Positions 25,443 through 26,395 of a DNA stretch of 26,395 nt are shown piece after piece; positions within the stretch are counted from its first letter, which is position 1; each line of letters begins with the position of its first letter. Below the pieces are notes generated by a model. It was not told where the DNA came from. It saw only the letters and a list, made by a program, of their open reading frames with translations, and ran no database searches. This DNA is from an uncultured Bacteroidales bacterium (GTDB lineage: Bacteria > Bacteroidota > Bacteroidia > Bacteroidales > Lentimicrobiaceae), in assembly GCA_937894795.1 (NCBI GenBank), contig CALCQV010000065.1:1-26395 (forward strand), given 5' to 3'. The position numbers were made by a program, and so were the translations under genes.

Positions 25443-26395
25443 TTACAATAAATCGTTCGCGAGGTTTGCAAGCTCTGACCTCTCACCTTTTTCTAAACGC
25501 ACATGTGCATAAATTGCATGGTGCTTTATCTTATCTATCAGGTATGACAACCCATTGCTTTGAGCATCCAGATAGGGTGTATCAATCTGGTAAATATCAC
25601 CGGTGAAGATGATCTTTGTATTCTGACCTGCACGTGTAATAATAGTCTTGATCTCATGCGGAGTCAGGTTTTGTGCCTCATCTACAATAAAACACACGTT
25701 TGATATACTGCGTCCTCTAATATATGCAAGTGGCTGAACAACTATCTTCTCATTCTCAAGCGAGTCAGTTATATTCTTGAACTCCTTGTCCTTCTCACTA
25801 TACTGGCTTTGTATGAACTTCAGGTTATCATTCAATGGTTCCATATATGGATTGATCTTTGACTTGATATCACCGGGCAAGTAACCAATATCCTTATTGC
25901 TTAGAGGTACAATAGGCCTTGCCAGGAACACCTGCTTGAAATTACGCTTTTGTTCAAGCGCCGCAGCCAATGCAATAAGAGTTTTGCCCGTACCTGCAAC
26001 ACCCTGCAGTGTAACCAGCTTGACATCAGGATTAAGAATAGCATGCATGGCAAAAACCTGTTCAGCATTCCTCGGAACGATCCTGAATGCCGTCTTCTTC
26101 TCAATACGCTCTATCATCTCTGTAACCGGACTATAAAATGCCAGGGCAGAAATGTTTGTATTTTTTAAGATATAATACTGGTTTGGGATAGGATTCTTTA
26201 CACCTATCTCTTTGGGCTTGCACTTTCCCGTGGTATATAATTTGTCAATTATTGATGTGGATAAGCCGGTAATTGTTGATATGCCGGTATAAAGTCCTTC
26301 CACATTCTTGATCTTCCCGGTTAAGTAATCTTCAGCGGTTATGTTAAGTGATTTCGCCTTTAACCGCAGGTTAATATCCTTACTTACCAGTATTA
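25443..26395 (-). CDS. PhoH-family ATPase with PIN domain, N-terminus beyond window edge
   Basis: The C-terminal 317 codons of a PIN-PhoH protein (usual length about 430-470). The frame is open to the edge and enters with ILVSKDINLRLKAKSLNI, the end of a PIN nuclease domain, so the methionine at 26303 is internal and not a start. The PhoH ATPase part has Walker A GVAGTGKT, VFLARPIVPLSNKDIGYLPG and the Walker B segment FIVDEAQNLTPHEI, followed by IIFTGDIYQIDTPYLD. PIN-PhoH proteins are thought to be RNA helicase-nucleases; bacterial examples unwind and cleave RNA. The stop codon at 25445-25443 abuts the stop of the cyclase gene with no gap. Family assignment is certain; the biological role in this organism is not known. 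Confidence 0.93.
   Translation of the reverse strand, partial: ILVSKDINLRLKAKSLNITAEDYLTGKIKNVEGLYTGISTITGLSTSIIDKLYTTGKCKPKEIGVKNPIPNQYYILKNTNISALAFYSPVTEMIERIEKKTAFRIVPRNAEQVFAMHAILNPDVKLVTLQGVAGTGKTLIALAAALEQKRNFKQVFLARPIVPLSNKDIGYLPGDIKSKINPYMEPLNDNLKFIQSQYSEKDKEFKNITDSLENEKIVVQPLAYIRGRSISNVCFIVDEAQNLTPHEIKTIITRAGQNTKIIFTGDIYQIDTPYLDAQSNGLSYLIDKIKHHAIYAHVRLEKGERSELANLANDLL

Noticed and set aside
1..26395. CRISPR arrays, tRNA or rRNA genes, insertion sequences, prophage
   Set aside because: No regular direct repeats, cloverleaf-like segments, transposase genes or phage genes were seen.

Overview
The window looks like chromosomal DNA of a Bacteroidota bacterium. Three signs support this. 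Two secreted proteins end in type IX secretion (T9SS) sorting domains. Several upstream regions carry the Bacteroidota -7 promoter element TAnnTTTG, one with a TTG exactly 19 bp upstream. The 800-residue MacB/FtsX permeases, the short fold-type-III arginine decarboxylase and the glutaminyl-cyclase lipoprotein are all typical of the phylum. Base composition is moderately AT-rich. I saw no phage genes, insertion sequences, CRISPR arrays, rRNA or tRNA, and I cannot place the organism below phylum with confidence.

Left part (1-5551): an edge-truncated dicarboxylate/amino-acid:cation symporter (minus) diverges from a secreted Asp-box repeat protein with a T9SS tail. A TetR-like regulator with a diverged DNA-binding region follows, convergent with an orphan MacB/FtsX-type permease that has no ATPase beside it.

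Middle part (5861-13110): a cytoplasmic TPR protein, an FHS-family sugar:H+ symporter, and a secreted multidomain GH144-type enzyme. The last two suggest use of beta-1,2-glucan-type sugars. Convergent with the enzyme gene is an exported protein of unknown function with a weak resemblance to lytic transglycosylases.

Polyamine block (13252-16792): a deoxyhypusine-synthase-like gene broken by a one-base frameshift (plus) faces agmatinase and arginine decarboxylase (minus) across a perfect 17-bp bidirectional terminator. The last two make putrescine from arginine via agmatine; the DHS-like enzyme probably acts on polyamines.

Exporter block (17067-24412): an HlyD-type adaptor, an ABC ATPase and a MacB/FtsX permease form a tight minus-strand operon. 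It diverges from an NtrC-family sigma-54 activator and an overlapping NtrY-like histidine kinase. A sigma-54-like promoter just upstream of the adaptor gene suggests that this two-component system switches the exporter on.

Right edge (24435-26395): a lipoprotein resembling bacterial glutaminyl cyclase follows the kinase by 22 bp, and its stop codon abuts that of a convergent, edge-truncated PIN-PhoH ATPase. All three predicted signal-peptidase-I substrates in the window have glutamine at the predicted mature N-terminus, the substrate of such a cyclase.
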